DNA of 27,171 nt, from assembly GCA_964599565.1 (NCBI GenBank), contig CAZRFE010000033.1, forward strand, positions 1 to 27,171. Direction: 5' to 3'. The translations under genes were made by a program, and so were the position numbers. Of this stretch, positions 7,785-15,601 are shown piece by piece (positions within the stretch are counted from its first letter, which is position 1; each line of letters opens with the position of its first letter). Under the pieces are notes generated by a model. The model saw only the letters and a program-made list of their open reading frames with translations, searched no databases and was not told the origin of the DNA. Source of the stretch: JAJUFS01 sp964599565. GTDB taxonomy: Bacteria; Pseudomonadota; Gammaproteobacteria; Natronospirales; JAJUFS01.

Positions 7785-9116
7785 TCAACTCGCGGCGCCC
7801 CGGCCGATGCCGACGACGGTCAATCCCTCCGACGCTGCACGTTCGGGATCGTAGATGTTGCGTCCATCAAAAATGACAGGCGCGCGCAGCGCTGATCTGA
7901 TATACGCGAAATCCGGACTCTGGAAATCACGCCACTCCGTCACGAGTACCAGGCAGTCCGCACCTTCCAGTGCCCCTTCCTTCGTGTCACACAGGACAAG
8001 ATCGTTCCGTTCGCCATAGATGCGCGCGGTTTCAGGCATTGCAACCGGGTCGTGTGCGCGAACATTCGCACCGGCAGCCCAAAGCGCTTCCATCAGCGTG
8101 CGGCTCGGTGCCTCGCGCATATCATCCGTGTTCGGCTTGAACGACAAACCCCAGACCGCAACCGTCAGGCCCTTCACCTCGCCATTGAAATGCGCCGAGA
8201 TCTTCTCGAAGAGGCGCATTTTCTGGCGCACGTTCACGCTCTCCACAGCCTTGATGAGTTCCGCGTTGACGCCGATGCTCTCCGCTTTCGCGGCAAGCGC
8301 GCGCACATCCTTCGGAAAGCACGAACCGCCGAATCCGGGGCCGGGATAAATGAAGTGATAACCGATGCGCGGGTCCGAACCAATGCCCTGGCGCACCGAT
8401 TCGATGTCCGCGCCAACATGTTCGGCAATGCGCGCCATTTCGTTCATGAAACTGATCTTCGTCGCGAGCATCGCGTTCGCCGCATACTTGGTCAGTTCCG
8501 CCGATGCCACGTCCATCATCATCAGCTTGTTGTGATTGCGGTTGAACGGTGCGTAGAGGTCCGCCAGCAAGGACATCGCGCGCTGGCTTGCCGCACCGAC
8601 GATGATCCGGTCCGGGCGCATGAAATCATTGACGGCGCTTCCCTCTTTCAGGAATTCCGGATTGGAGATGACGTCGAACTCGATGTCCTCACCGCGCTGT
8701 TTCAACTGCCCGCTGATTTCATCGGCAACGATCCGGGCAGTACCCACAGGCACCGTGGATTTGTTTGCCACCACCGTGTACGCGCCGAGGTTCTCGCCGA
8801 TGCTGCGAGCAACGGTGCAGACATGCGAGAGATCCGCGGACCCATCCTCGTCCGATGGCGTGCCGACGGCGATGAAAATCACCTTGCCGTGACGTACCGC
8901 TTCCCGCGTATCCGTGGTGAAGCGCAAATGCCCCAGCGCCAGGTTCTTGACGACGAGCGGTTCCAGGCCCGGTTCGTAGATCGGGATGCGCCCGTCACGC
9001 AGCCGCGCGATCTTTCCTTCATCGATGTCGCAGCAGACCACTTCGTGGCCCACCTCGGCAAGGCAGGCGCCGGTGACAAGGCCGACATAACCGGATCCAA
9101 AAATACTGACCTTCAC
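7785..9116 (-). CDS. ugd: UDP-glucose 6-dehydrogenase
   Basis: NAD-dependent two-step oxidation of UDP-glucose to UDP-glucuronate in the cytoplasm, supplying GlcA or its derivatives to surface glycans. A 443-aa protein of normal length. The N-terminal Rossmann motif GSGYVG is at 7-12, STVPVGT at 120-126 and NPEFLKEGSA at 152-161. Lys210 lies in the central helix. The catalytic Cys266 and Asp270 sit in GFGGSCFPKD. A C-terminal UDP-binding domain contains WGLSFKPNTDD. The start codon is GTG; the preceding TTGGGG is only a weak ribosome site. A 95-nt AT-rich gap separates it from the upstream flippase-like gene, so it may have its own promoter. The next gene downstream is the WbpY/WbdB-like GT4. 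All catalytic residues are present. Confidence 0.96.
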   Translation of the reverse strand: MKVSIFGSGYVGLVTGACLAEVGHEVVCCDIDEGKIARLRDGRIPIYEPGLEPLVVKNLALGHLRFTTDTREAVRHGKVIFIAVGTPSDEDGSADLSHVCTVARSIGENLGAYTVVANKSTVPVGTARIVADEISGQLKQRGEDIEFDVISNPEFLKEGSAVNDFMRPDRIIVGAASQRAMSLLADLYAPFNRNHNKLMMMDVASAELTKYAANAMLATKISFMNEMARIAEHVGADIESVRQGIGSDPRIGYHFIYPGPGFGGSCFPKDVRALAAKAESIGVNAELIKAVESVNVRQKMRLFEKISAHFNGEVKGLTVAVWGLSFKPNTDDMREAPSRTLMEALWAAGANVRAHDPVAMPETARIYGERNDLVLCDTKEGALEGADCLVLVTEWRDFQSPDFAYIRSALRAPVIFDGRNIYDPERAASEGLTVVGIGRGAAS

Positions 9117-9211
9117 GCGAGAACCCCAATTTGCATTTAGTTCGATGACGAGCCGGTATCGCGCTCGTGAAATTTAGAATTTTACATCAGTCCTTCGCCT
9201 GAGATGGGCGA
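9117..9211. other. 95-nt intergenic gap upstream of ugd
   Basis: The gap is AT-rich compared with its flanks. On the minus strand TAAAAT (9184-9179) could be a -10 element, but no convincing -35 lies 16-18 nt upstream. An inverted repeat ACGAGC...GCTCGT (9148-9153/9163-9168) has no U-tract in the minus-strand direction. A weak promoter or transcript boundary is possible but not shown. Confidence 0.3.
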
Positions 9212-10150
9212 TCAAACCTCCACCGCACGTAGTCGGCTTGACAGCGCGTATCCCAGACCGAACGCAGCCAAGTCACCTGCTACGCTTACTATGCGCAGGA
9301 CAACCGTCAGGACTGCGGCGACACCGGCGCCGTATAAACCATCAAAAAGCAGGACGAACAACGCCTCGCGAACACCCACCCCGCCGGGCGCGCCTGGAAT
9401 AATGAAACCGAGCAACCAGGTTACCGCGTAAAGTGAAATCACGAAAAACACATCGCCGCTGGTAGTACCGAAAAGCCAGTAGCCGGCCGCGATCAGTAAC
9501 AGCCCATTCAGCAAGGAGTTAAAAAAATAGAGTGCGTAACACCCGAAGACTACCTGTTCCGGAGGCCGCCTGATCTTGCCCGCGAACCCGAGTTTTTGGC
9601 GCAGGGTTGCCGGGAACACATTAAAGATCAAGATCATGAGATTCGGAACAATCAAGGCCAACACTAGAACAGGCACGGGCAGCCAGTTCTGCATACCATG
9701 AAATTTTTCAACATCAGCGAGCGCACCGGTAAGCAATGCGTATAACGACAAGGCAGCAGCAGCACCGATCATCCAGAGAACTTCGAGCACGATCGATATG
9801 CTACCGTGCGCTACAGACAACCCTTTCAGCTTCAACAAGCCGAGTCGTCCAACGAAGTGACCGACATTCCCCGGAACGTACTTTCCAATCTGGGATACAA
9901 GATGAACCCGCAGACCAGTCAACAGAGGAAGGTGTTCGCCGGTTGACCTGAATGCGAAAGTCCATGCCACAGCACTTGATATAGTCGTCAAAACGTATAC
10001 AGGAATCGCTAACGCGACGAACAACAATAACTCGGAAATCTCCACACCCTCACGCAGACCACGCCATTGAGACGCCAGAACCGCAAAAAGAAAGCACAGC
10101 GAAGACACCGTCAAAACGAAAGCAAGGAACTTCTTCCATGTGAGCTTCAA
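9212..10150 (-). CDS. Flippase-like membrane protein (YbhN/UPF0104, lysylphosphatidylglycerol synthase TM-domain family)
   Basis: A 312-aa polytopic inner-membrane protein with about eight hydrophobic segments. Two family signatures are visible: GKYVPGNVGHFVGR after the third segment, and PGAPGGVGVREA in the C-terminal half. Members occur in polysaccharide and glycolipid loci and are often annotated as flippase-like, though transport has rarely been demonstrated. Its position behind GT4, FkbM, GT2 and GT-C genes suggests it handles a lipid-linked sugar or its acceptor in the same pathway (inference). It is more AT-rich than ugd next to it. The gap to the preceding GT4 is 36 nt, consistent with co-transcription. 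Confidence 0.82.
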   Translation of the reverse strand: MKLTWKKFLAFVLTVSSLCFLFAVLASQWRGLREGVEISELLLFVALAIPVYVLTTISSAVAWTFAFRSTGEHLPLLTGLRVHLVSQIGKYVPGNVGHFVGRLGLLKLKGLSVAHGSISIVLEVLWMIGAAAALSLYALLTGALADVEKFHGMQNWLPVPVLVLALIVPNLMILIFNVFPATLRQKLGFAGKIRRPPEQVVFGCYALYFFNSLLNGLLLIAAGYWLFGTTSGDVFFVISLYAVTWLLGFIIPGAPGGVGVREALFVLLFDGLYGAGVAAVLTVVLRIVSVAGDLAAFGLGYALSSRLRAVEV

Positions 10151-10186
10151 GTCAATGCACTCTCTTGTTGCAGCGAAAATTGATTG

Positions 10187-11290
10187 CTATTGGCACTTTC
10201 TATTAATACTGTAGCGATATGCATCAACTGTTCGCTGCGCCACAAGACCCCAGTTGTAATTCAACTTCAAGGCTTCCTGCGCCGCTCCGACGAACTCACG
10301 CCGTTTCGCTTCGTTCCAGGCAAGGATTCTCCGTAGCATTCTTTCCCAGTCTGCAGGATCACCAGGTTCCGCGAGAAATCCGGTGATATTATCGATTACA
10401 GCATCCTCGATGCCTTCCAAGCGCGACGCGATCAAAATTGATCCCGCCGCCGGAGCCTCCACGGCAGTCAGGCCAAAGCCCTCGACATCCGCACTATTCT
10501 CAACGCGAATATTTGGCATCACGGTCGCCACCGCACGCTTCCGGTACGCAAGGGCGCTGGCATGAGACACCTGGCCCAGCACCCTGACATAAGGGAGCGC
10601 AGAAAGGTACTCGCGGTCTGCGCTCGAATAGAAGCGCCCAGCCACCACAAACTCTATCTTCCCAGCAAACCTTGGCAGAACATTTTCTGCAAACCAGAAG
10701 GCGCCCTTCCTGCGCACCACGCGCCCCAGATAAAAGACGTACGGTTCTTTCACGTCGATGCGGTGTTCTCCGTGAAGTGCATCGAAATCTTCCAATCGAA
10801 TTCCAAGCGGAATGACCACTACCGGGCCGAGGCCAATAGCTTCTGCAAGGTCAGAAGTAAACCGGCTAATCGCGATGTAACAATCAACAGCAGACCGCTT
10901 GGACACGGCGAAATTCACAAACTGTCGATAGATCGCTGATAGCACCCCCTTCTTCCTGCCGAAAGTCAGATCGAGACCGTAGACAGTCATGATCCTGACG
11001 TGTGAGTGACATAACCAACGGTCAATAATCGCAAGTGGAAACAACACGAAATCCCCAAAATGAATCACATCGAACCTGCGACTATTTCGAAGCAAAAACC
11101 AAACAGCCCGAATGAAAAACACGAAGATTGCGACAAGACCGGGAGCATGTCCTTTGGGCGTTCCTTTGAGCGCTACAGTTTCAAGCTCAACGTCCGCGAT
11201 ATCACGCAGCGAAGCTGCAAGCTCCTTGGAATAGAGCTCCATTCCACCAACTGCTGGAGGCCACTTCCTTGTAATAAACAAGACCTTCAT
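10187..11290 (-). CDS. GT4 family glycosyltransferase
   Basis: A 367-aa cytoplasmic GT-B enzyme beginning MKVLFITRKWPPAVGGME, the usual GT4 N-terminus with its glycine-rich acceptor loop. The donor half carries YLGRVVRRKG and the EX7E motif in VEGFGLTAVEAP. A TTG five codons upstream is open, but the ATG at 11290 fits the family N-terminus better; no strong ribosome site is seen for either. The gene is distinctly AT-rich (a sampled 60-nt line near its 3' end is about 43% GC), unlike the GC-rich ugd region, which suggests separate acquisition. Donor and acceptor are unknown. It probably adds one residue to the glycan made by this locus. Confidence 0.86.
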   Translation of the reverse strand: MKVLFITRKWPPAVGGMELYSKELAASLRDIADVELETVALKGTPKGHAPGLVAIFVFFIRAVWFLLRNSRRFDVIHFGDFVLFPLAIIDRWLCHSHVRIMTVYGLDLTFGRKKGVLSAIYRQFVNFAVSKRSAVDCYIAISRFTSDLAEAIGLGPVVVIPLGIRLEDFDALHGEHRIDVKEPYVFYLGRVVRRKGAFWFAENVLPRFAGKIEFVVAGRFYSSADREYLSALPYVRVLGQVSHASALAYRKRAVATVMPNIRVENSADVEGFGLTAVEAPAAGSILIASRLEGIEDAVIDNITGFLAEPGDPADWERMLRRILAWNEAKRREFVGAAQEALKLNYNWGLVAQRTVDAYRYSINRKCQ

Positions 11291-11339
11291 TTTCTGGCGC
11301 ACCAAGAACCCGCTAACGGCTCTGCTTGAAAAGTAAGGC

Positions 11340-12134
11340 TCATACCTTAATCGTCTTAGGTAGTACGAGAGGCGATTCCGACGGGAGAAAAATAAAGTTG
11401 TTTACGTAATCATCATTCTTGTACAAAGCATCACGACGCGCTTGGTGAACAGACGGAAGAAACTCGTCGATAGTTCTGAGCGAACCTTTCCAGTAGAAAT
11501 AACCCCGATAACTCCACTTCGAGAAAAGCCCGAAAACCCCCTCTACGCCGTCGCCTGTCAAACGCCAACTTTCGATTTCTATAAAGATATTTGGCCGATT
11601 ATTCAAAATCGTTCCTTCTGCACCGACCAACAAGGCGTATTCGTGCCCTTCCACATCAATCTTCACGAAACCAACATTATCAAGATGATAGTGATCAAGC
11701 GCCTTCAACGTGACTTCCTGTTCGATAGCTCCGTCACTTTCCCCATCCAACGCGGCACGAGTATGCCTTGTGATGCCGCCAATTACGGGAATCTTGATCG
11801 TCGCTGTTCCTGAAACATCCGATAAGGCGACTCCTACCACATGAACATTCGGCAATTTCGCTGCGGTCAAACGTTGCGCCAGCCACCAGATCGGCTCAAA
11901 CGCATGGACCTCCGACGCGAGCATACTCAGCCGGTATGCGAATACACCCGTGTTTGCTCCAGCATCTACAGCCTTCTTGCGGCTATCCGTTAGAAGAGGT
12001 AACAAATCGAATTCCGGCTCTAGGAAACCCAGGTGCTTCTGCAGAAAAAAACGAAGCCGAATCGAGCCTTTTGCGGGCAGATAGTCCTCCAGCCAACTCA
12101 ATCGTCGCAGCACTGTCAAGATCGTGGCCTTCAT
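11340..12134 (-). CDS. FkbM family SAM-dependent methyltransferase (short form)
   Basis: A 264-aa protein with SAM motif I in AVDAGANTGVFAYRL, the acidic AFEPI motif and the FkbM signature FVKIDVEGHEYALLVGAE. The family performs O-methylation on polyketides and on sugars. In a glycan locus the natural reading is methylation of a sugar hydroxyl. An N-terminal stretch of about 50 residues before the fold is basic and amphipathic. The gene sits 21 nt after the GT2 and before a GT4. It is among the most AT-rich genes in the window (a sampled 60-nt line is about 40% GC). It differs from the other FkbM gene here, which carries a long coiled coil. Confidence 0.85.
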   Translation of the reverse strand: MKATILTVLRRLSWLEDYLPAKGSIRLRFFLQKHLGFLEPEFDLLPLLTDSRKKAVDAGANTGVFAYRLSMLASEVHAFEPIWWLAQRLTAAKLPNVHVVGVALSDVSGTATIKIPVIGGITRHTRAALDGESDGAIEQEVTLKALDHYHLDNVGFVKIDVEGHEYALLVGAEGTILNNRPNIFIEIESWRLTGDGVEGVFGLFSKWSYRGYFYWKGSLRTIDEFLPSVHQARRDALYKNDDYVNNFIFLPSESPLVLPKTIKV

Positions 12135-12155
12135 ACGTTTGTCCCCACTAATCTT

Positions 12156-13088
12156 CTATGGCTTGTTCCTGCTCTGGGACTTGACGTCTTCCAGTAATCG
12201 CCGATTCACGGCCAACAAATCCGCCAAAAACGCGACCAGCATCGTCTGAAAGCCCATACCCAGCAAAGCGGCGGCCAATATGAGCGATTGCACGTGGCCG
12301 TCACCCTCACCGGAAAGCCAGTAATAAATAAATCGCAGCCCAATAATGAAACCGATACCGAATATGGCAATGCCGAGTGACATGAAGAATCGGAAAGGCT
12401 TATAAACAACAAAAATTCGAACAATAGTGAATATAGAACGCTGCACATATGAGGAAATGCTTTTCACCAACCGCGAAGGGCGAAGGTCCTCATTGACGCG
12501 GATCGGCACAGACTCGATCGCCATGCTCTTCTGACCCGCCTGAATAATGGTTTCCAGCGTGTAAGTGTATTCGCTGAATACATTGAGTTGCTGCGCAGCG
12601 TTCCGCGAGACAGCCCGAAAGCCACTGGGCGCATCAGGGATGTTTGTACGGCTCGCCTTTCGCACAACCCAGCTTCCAAACCTTTGCAACATTTTCTTGA
12701 TCGGCGAGAAATGCTCGATCTCGGAAATCGGACGAGCACCGATCACGAAATCCGCCCTTCCCTCGAGAATCGGCCTTATCAGCTTCGGAATGTCGTCGGC
12801 ATTATATTGATCGTCTGCGTCAGTGTTCACGATGATGTCGGCACCACGATCAAGGCATGCATTCAGCCCGGTCATGAAACCCTTTGCCAGACCCATGTTC
12901 TTCGGATGTCTTACGACGTGATCTACGCCGTTCTGCAAGGCGATCTCGACGGTATCGTCAGTGCTGCCGTCATCGATGATCAGCCATTCAACCGTGTCGA
13001 CGCCTTCTACTTTTCGCGGAAGCCTGGATAGAGCGATGGCGAGCGTTCCCGCCTCGTTAAAGCAAGGTATCTGTATGATCAACTTCAT
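12156..13088 (-). CDS. GT2 polyprenyl-phosphate glycosyltransferase (DPM1/GtrB-like) with two C-terminal TM helices
   Basis: A 310-aa protein. The GT-A domain (1-215) has IPCFNEAGT at the N-terminus, DDGSTDD at 39-45, the DxD-type NTDADDQY at 88-95, and SGFRAVSR, as in dolichol-phosphate mannose synthase relatives. Two membrane helices follow at about 233-256 and 266-294. Expected reaction: transfer of a sugar from NDP or GDP to undecaprenyl phosphate on the cytoplasmic face. The gene begins one nucleotide after the stop of the GT-C-like gene, so the two are probably translationally coupled. That pairing fits a donor synthase with its periplasmic transferase. The sugar cannot be deduced. Confidence 0.9.
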   Translation of the reverse strand: MKLIIQIPCFNEAGTLAIALSRLPRKVEGVDTVEWLIIDDGSTDDTVEIALQNGVDHVVRHPKNMGLAKGFMTGLNACLDRGADIIVNTDADDQYNADDIPKLIRPILEGRADFVIGARPISEIEHFSPIKKMLQRFGSWVVRKASRTNIPDAPSGFRAVSRNAAQQLNVFSEYTYTLETIIQAGQKSMAIESVPIRVNEDLRPSRLVKSISSYVQRSIFTIVRIFVVYKPFRFFMSLGIAIFGIGFIIGLRFIYYWLSGEGDGHVQSLILAAALLGMGFQTMLVAFLADLLAVNRRLLEDVKSQSRNKP

Positions 13089-13089
13089 G

Positions 13090-15486
13090 TCATTCCTCCG
13101 GCTTCAGGCGAACCACGTCAATGCCTAGCTGGCGTTCGTCTTCATTGATCCCCAGCTCCTTGGGAACGAACGTCGAACTCTCGATATGCACTTCACGGAT
13201 ACACGAGACAGCTTCGCGCAAATGCGCAACGTACTCGGTCGCGGACGTCCATTCACCGACTGTAAGGCGTCCATTTACACTGACCTTGACTGCAACACGG
13301 TCCGGTTCCAGCTGCCAAGGATGGTTTCCGGCAGTCTTTATTCGCAGCTTCATAAAACCTTCATCAGAACAACGATCGAAGCCGCGCAGCCAACCGTTTC
13401 CATTCGTCCACATGTCGTCCCCGTAAAACCCACTTGATTCAACCTCCGCAGGGACTATGGCGTTGTCCTTGATCCTGTAGACTTCCAGATGCAAGGGAAA
13501 TGATCGGTACTCCCGATCGAAGATGTCTCCAGGAGCGTGTGACTTCGTCTCTATGCTGAAAGTTTTTTCAGCAACAAGACTTGCCCACATTTCTCCTTCC
13601 GGCTCCAAGAATCTTTCGGAATCAAACTTCCGCGCTCGTATAACGTAAACATTCCTCAACTTGCCGAGGCTGCCTGAAACAGCCTCCCAGGACACCGGCA
13701 GATCCTCTGAGAAGGGCGACGTGGCATGTGGGAGCTTCACGTCAAAGCCGAAGGAATTGGAAAGCGGGATCATCAACGACCTTCTGATGTTCGGAAAAAC
13801 CCACCGGCCGTCATATTTCGCATCGAGGAAAATTACGGAATTTTGGCGAGGAACGACATCTTCCAGCCACTCGAACATACCCTCGGCACCGGCCAGATAC
13901 GCCTGGTTCCTGTTCTCGCCAAGCCACACTGCGCCGTAGACAAAATAAGTACCCAGGAAAAGCGGGATCAGGAGTCGTGTCAAGCGCCAACGCGAAAGCA
14001 GTGCAACTCCACCCACGAGTACGACGGCAAACACGAGGAACACTTCACTCAGAAAATACCTGTCCCAGTACAGATAGACATCATGCGGCCTTTCGTATGA
14101 AACGCGCACGTAATAAACAATCAGGAAAAGGAAGGCGAACAGCCAGACGGCGAGACTGGGTGGATCGACAAACGGATTCTTTCGCCGAAACAGGAATATC
14201 AAGCCAACAGGAAAAAGCAACAGCGACAATGGAGTAAAGTAATTCCAAAGGAAGTAGACATCTTGCGGCCACTTTTCGTTCATTACTTTCGTATAGAAAG
14301 TAACACCCATGATCTCGTTACCACCCGAAACCACCAGGACGGCCAGTGGGATCGCGATAATGAATGCCAAAACCGTTGTCAGGCCACCGCGGGTACCCAG
14401 ACCGGACCACAGGCGATTCAGGACGCTGCTGAATTTAAGTGTGAGGAACACCGCGATTATCGCACCCGCAAGCCAGACAACGTGAAAGACCAGCAGATCC
14501 GTCCGGGAATCAATAAATGGAATGAACTCCTTGATCTGCCATCCCATGTAATATCCCGCACCCATCCGGAGTGCTACGTAGACCGACGCAAAGTAGCCCA
14601 AGATCGCGATCAAGCCGCCTGGCAGCAATTGGCGAAACTGTTGTCGATCCTGGAGGGCGGTTACGACGATCACCACCGTGAGCAACATCATCCAGACGAT
14701 CCCGGTAACCCTGTTGATGGACGCCAATGAGATAAACAGGCCGAACAGGATGTAGTTCAGCACGGGCGACTGGCCTTTCCGCGCGGACACATAAAATGCA
14801 AGCGCGGCAAAATTAATTGCCAGCATTAGCGTCTCGGAATATGGAACGCGGGAAAACCACATTGCGAGTACGTTGAATGCGACAAGGAATGCAACAGCAA
14901 GCCCCCATCTTTTGTCATCGAAAAACGTTTCACCGAAAAGATAGGCATAGGAGATCGACAGGAACCCCGCGAATGCTACTCCGTACGGCGTACTCTCAAA
15001 TCCACCGAGAGATGAGAACAATCCGAGGAGAATCTGATTGAGCGGGAAAAACTGCGATGTTGAAGCGCCAGTCCGCGCAAGGGAATTTGCTGAATTGACG
15101 TATGAACCTGCGTCACCGATCTCGAAGAGGAAGTTCGAAACAGGAAGTCGGGTCAGAATGGTAACGAGGAGAAGGCCCATGACACCAACAACAGGGAATG
15201 TCAGGAGTCTGGTGGGAGGGGGATCCGACACATTGGCAAACTGAACGGGTATGGGGCGACCCGTCCATTTCCACGCCATCAATGCAAGCGGAAAGAACAC
15301 CAGAAGGTAGGCATAATATTCGAAGGCCGCCCGTTCATAGAACACAAGACCGCCAACAAGGATCACACCCAGCCCCAGGCTAAAGGCCTCCACCAAGCCA
15401 AGCGTCTTTCTCGAAATTGCAGCCGCCAGCAATCCGACGGAAACCGATATCGCTATCAGATAGAGCGAAACAAGTAATGGAACCAT
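13090..15486 (-). CDS. Polytopic GT-C-like membrane glycosyltransferase with C-terminal beta-rich module
   Basis: A 798-aa integral membrane protein with about 12 or more hydrophobic segments up to residue 540. The first large loop contains FEIGDAGSYVNSANSL (Asp125, Tyr129), matching the acidic loop motif of ArnT/PMT-like GT-C enzymes, which use polyprenyl-phosphate sugars in the periplasm. A soluble region of about 260 residues follows. Residues 675-798 resemble the modules at the ends of the phosphatase-superfamily pair: VAVKVSVNGRLTVGEW and NEDERQLGIDVVRL. The start ATG at 15486 lacks a strong ribosome site. The stop is one nucleotide before the GT2. Inferred role: decoration of the exported glycan using the lipid-linked sugar made by that GT2. 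An O-antigen ligase or polymerase is a less likely alternative. Confidence 0.75.
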   Translation of the reverse strand: MVPLLVSLYLIAISVSVGLLAAAISRKTLGLVEAFSLGLGVILVGGLVFYERAAFEYYAYLLVFFPLALMAWKWTGRPIPVQFANVSDPPPTRLLTFPVVGVMGLLLVTILTRLPVSNFLFEIGDAGSYVNSANSLARTGASTSQFFPLNQILLGLFSSLGGFESTPYGVAFAGFLSISYAYLFGETFFDDKRWGLAVAFLVAFNVLAMWFSRVPYSETLMLAINFAALAFYVSARKGQSPVLNYILFGLFISLASINRVTGIVWMMLLTVVIVVTALQDRQQFRQLLPGGLIAILGYFASVYVALRMGAGYYMGWQIKEFIPFIDSRTDLLVFHVVWLAGAIIAVFLTLKFSSVLNRLWSGLGTRGGLTTVLAFIIAIPLAVLVVSGGNEIMGVTFYTKVMNEKWPQDVYFLWNYFTPLSLLLFPVGLIFLFRRKNPFVDPPSLAVWLFAFLFLIVYYVRVSYERPHDVYLYWDRYFLSEVFLVFAVVLVGGVALLSRWRLTRLLIPLFLGTYFVYGAVWLGENRNQAYLAGAEGMFEWLEDVVPRQNSVIFLDAKYDGRWVFPNIRRSLMIPLSNSFGFDVKLPHATSPFSEDLPVSWEAVSGSLGKLRNVYVIRARKFDSERFLEPEGEMWASLVAEKTFSIETKSHAPGDIFDREYRSFPLHLEVYRIKDNAIVPAEVESSGFYGDDMWTNGNGWLRGFDRCSDEGFMKLRIKTAGNHPWQLEPDRVAVKVSVNGRLTVGEWTSATEYVAHLREAVSCIREVHIESSTFVPKELGINEDERQLGIDVVRLKPEE

Positions 15487-15581
15487 CGGACGCCAGCACC
15501 CCGCGCTTTGATTTTATGTCCGCCCCCCCCGGGGGTGTTCTTTGTGTCAGGAACTTTAACCGGGTCGCACGCCCTTTCGTG
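15487..15581. other. 95-nt gap between gmd and the GT-C-like gene
   Basis: The gap holds a G/C homopolymer junction (15523-15535), one copy of an imperfect direct repeat and most of the other, and on the minus strand a -10-like TAAAAT (15516-15511) 25 nt before the ATG. No matching -35 lies at normal spacing. It is the only large break between the export/polymerase block and the decoration block, so an internal promoter or a recombination junction is plausible. Confidence 0.35.
15523..15535. repeat. C8G5 homopolymer junction
   Basis: Eight C followed by five G on the plus strand, containing a perfect 10-nt palindrome. It lies just upstream of the -10-like hexamer before the GT-C-like gene. 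Tract length is the kind of feature that can vary by slippage or be miscalled in assembly. Confidence 0.6.
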
Positions 15582-15601
15582 TCAGAACGAGTAACCGTCG
15601 C
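15540..15601. repeat. Imperfect direct repeat duplicating the 3' end of gmd
   Basis: 15540-15568 and 15574-15601 share CTTT(C)GTGTCAG(G)AAC...TAACC...GTCGC with a few substitutions and indels, separated by 5 nt. The second copy covers the last codons and stop of gmd; the first lies just beyond the stop. This suggests a small duplication or a recombination scar. Confidence 0.5.

Noticed and set aside
9148..9168. Inverted repeat ACGAGC...GCTCGT between the flippase-like gene and ugd, considered as a terminator
   Set aside because: The stem is only 6 bp with a 9-nt loop and no U-tract follows in the minus-strand direction.
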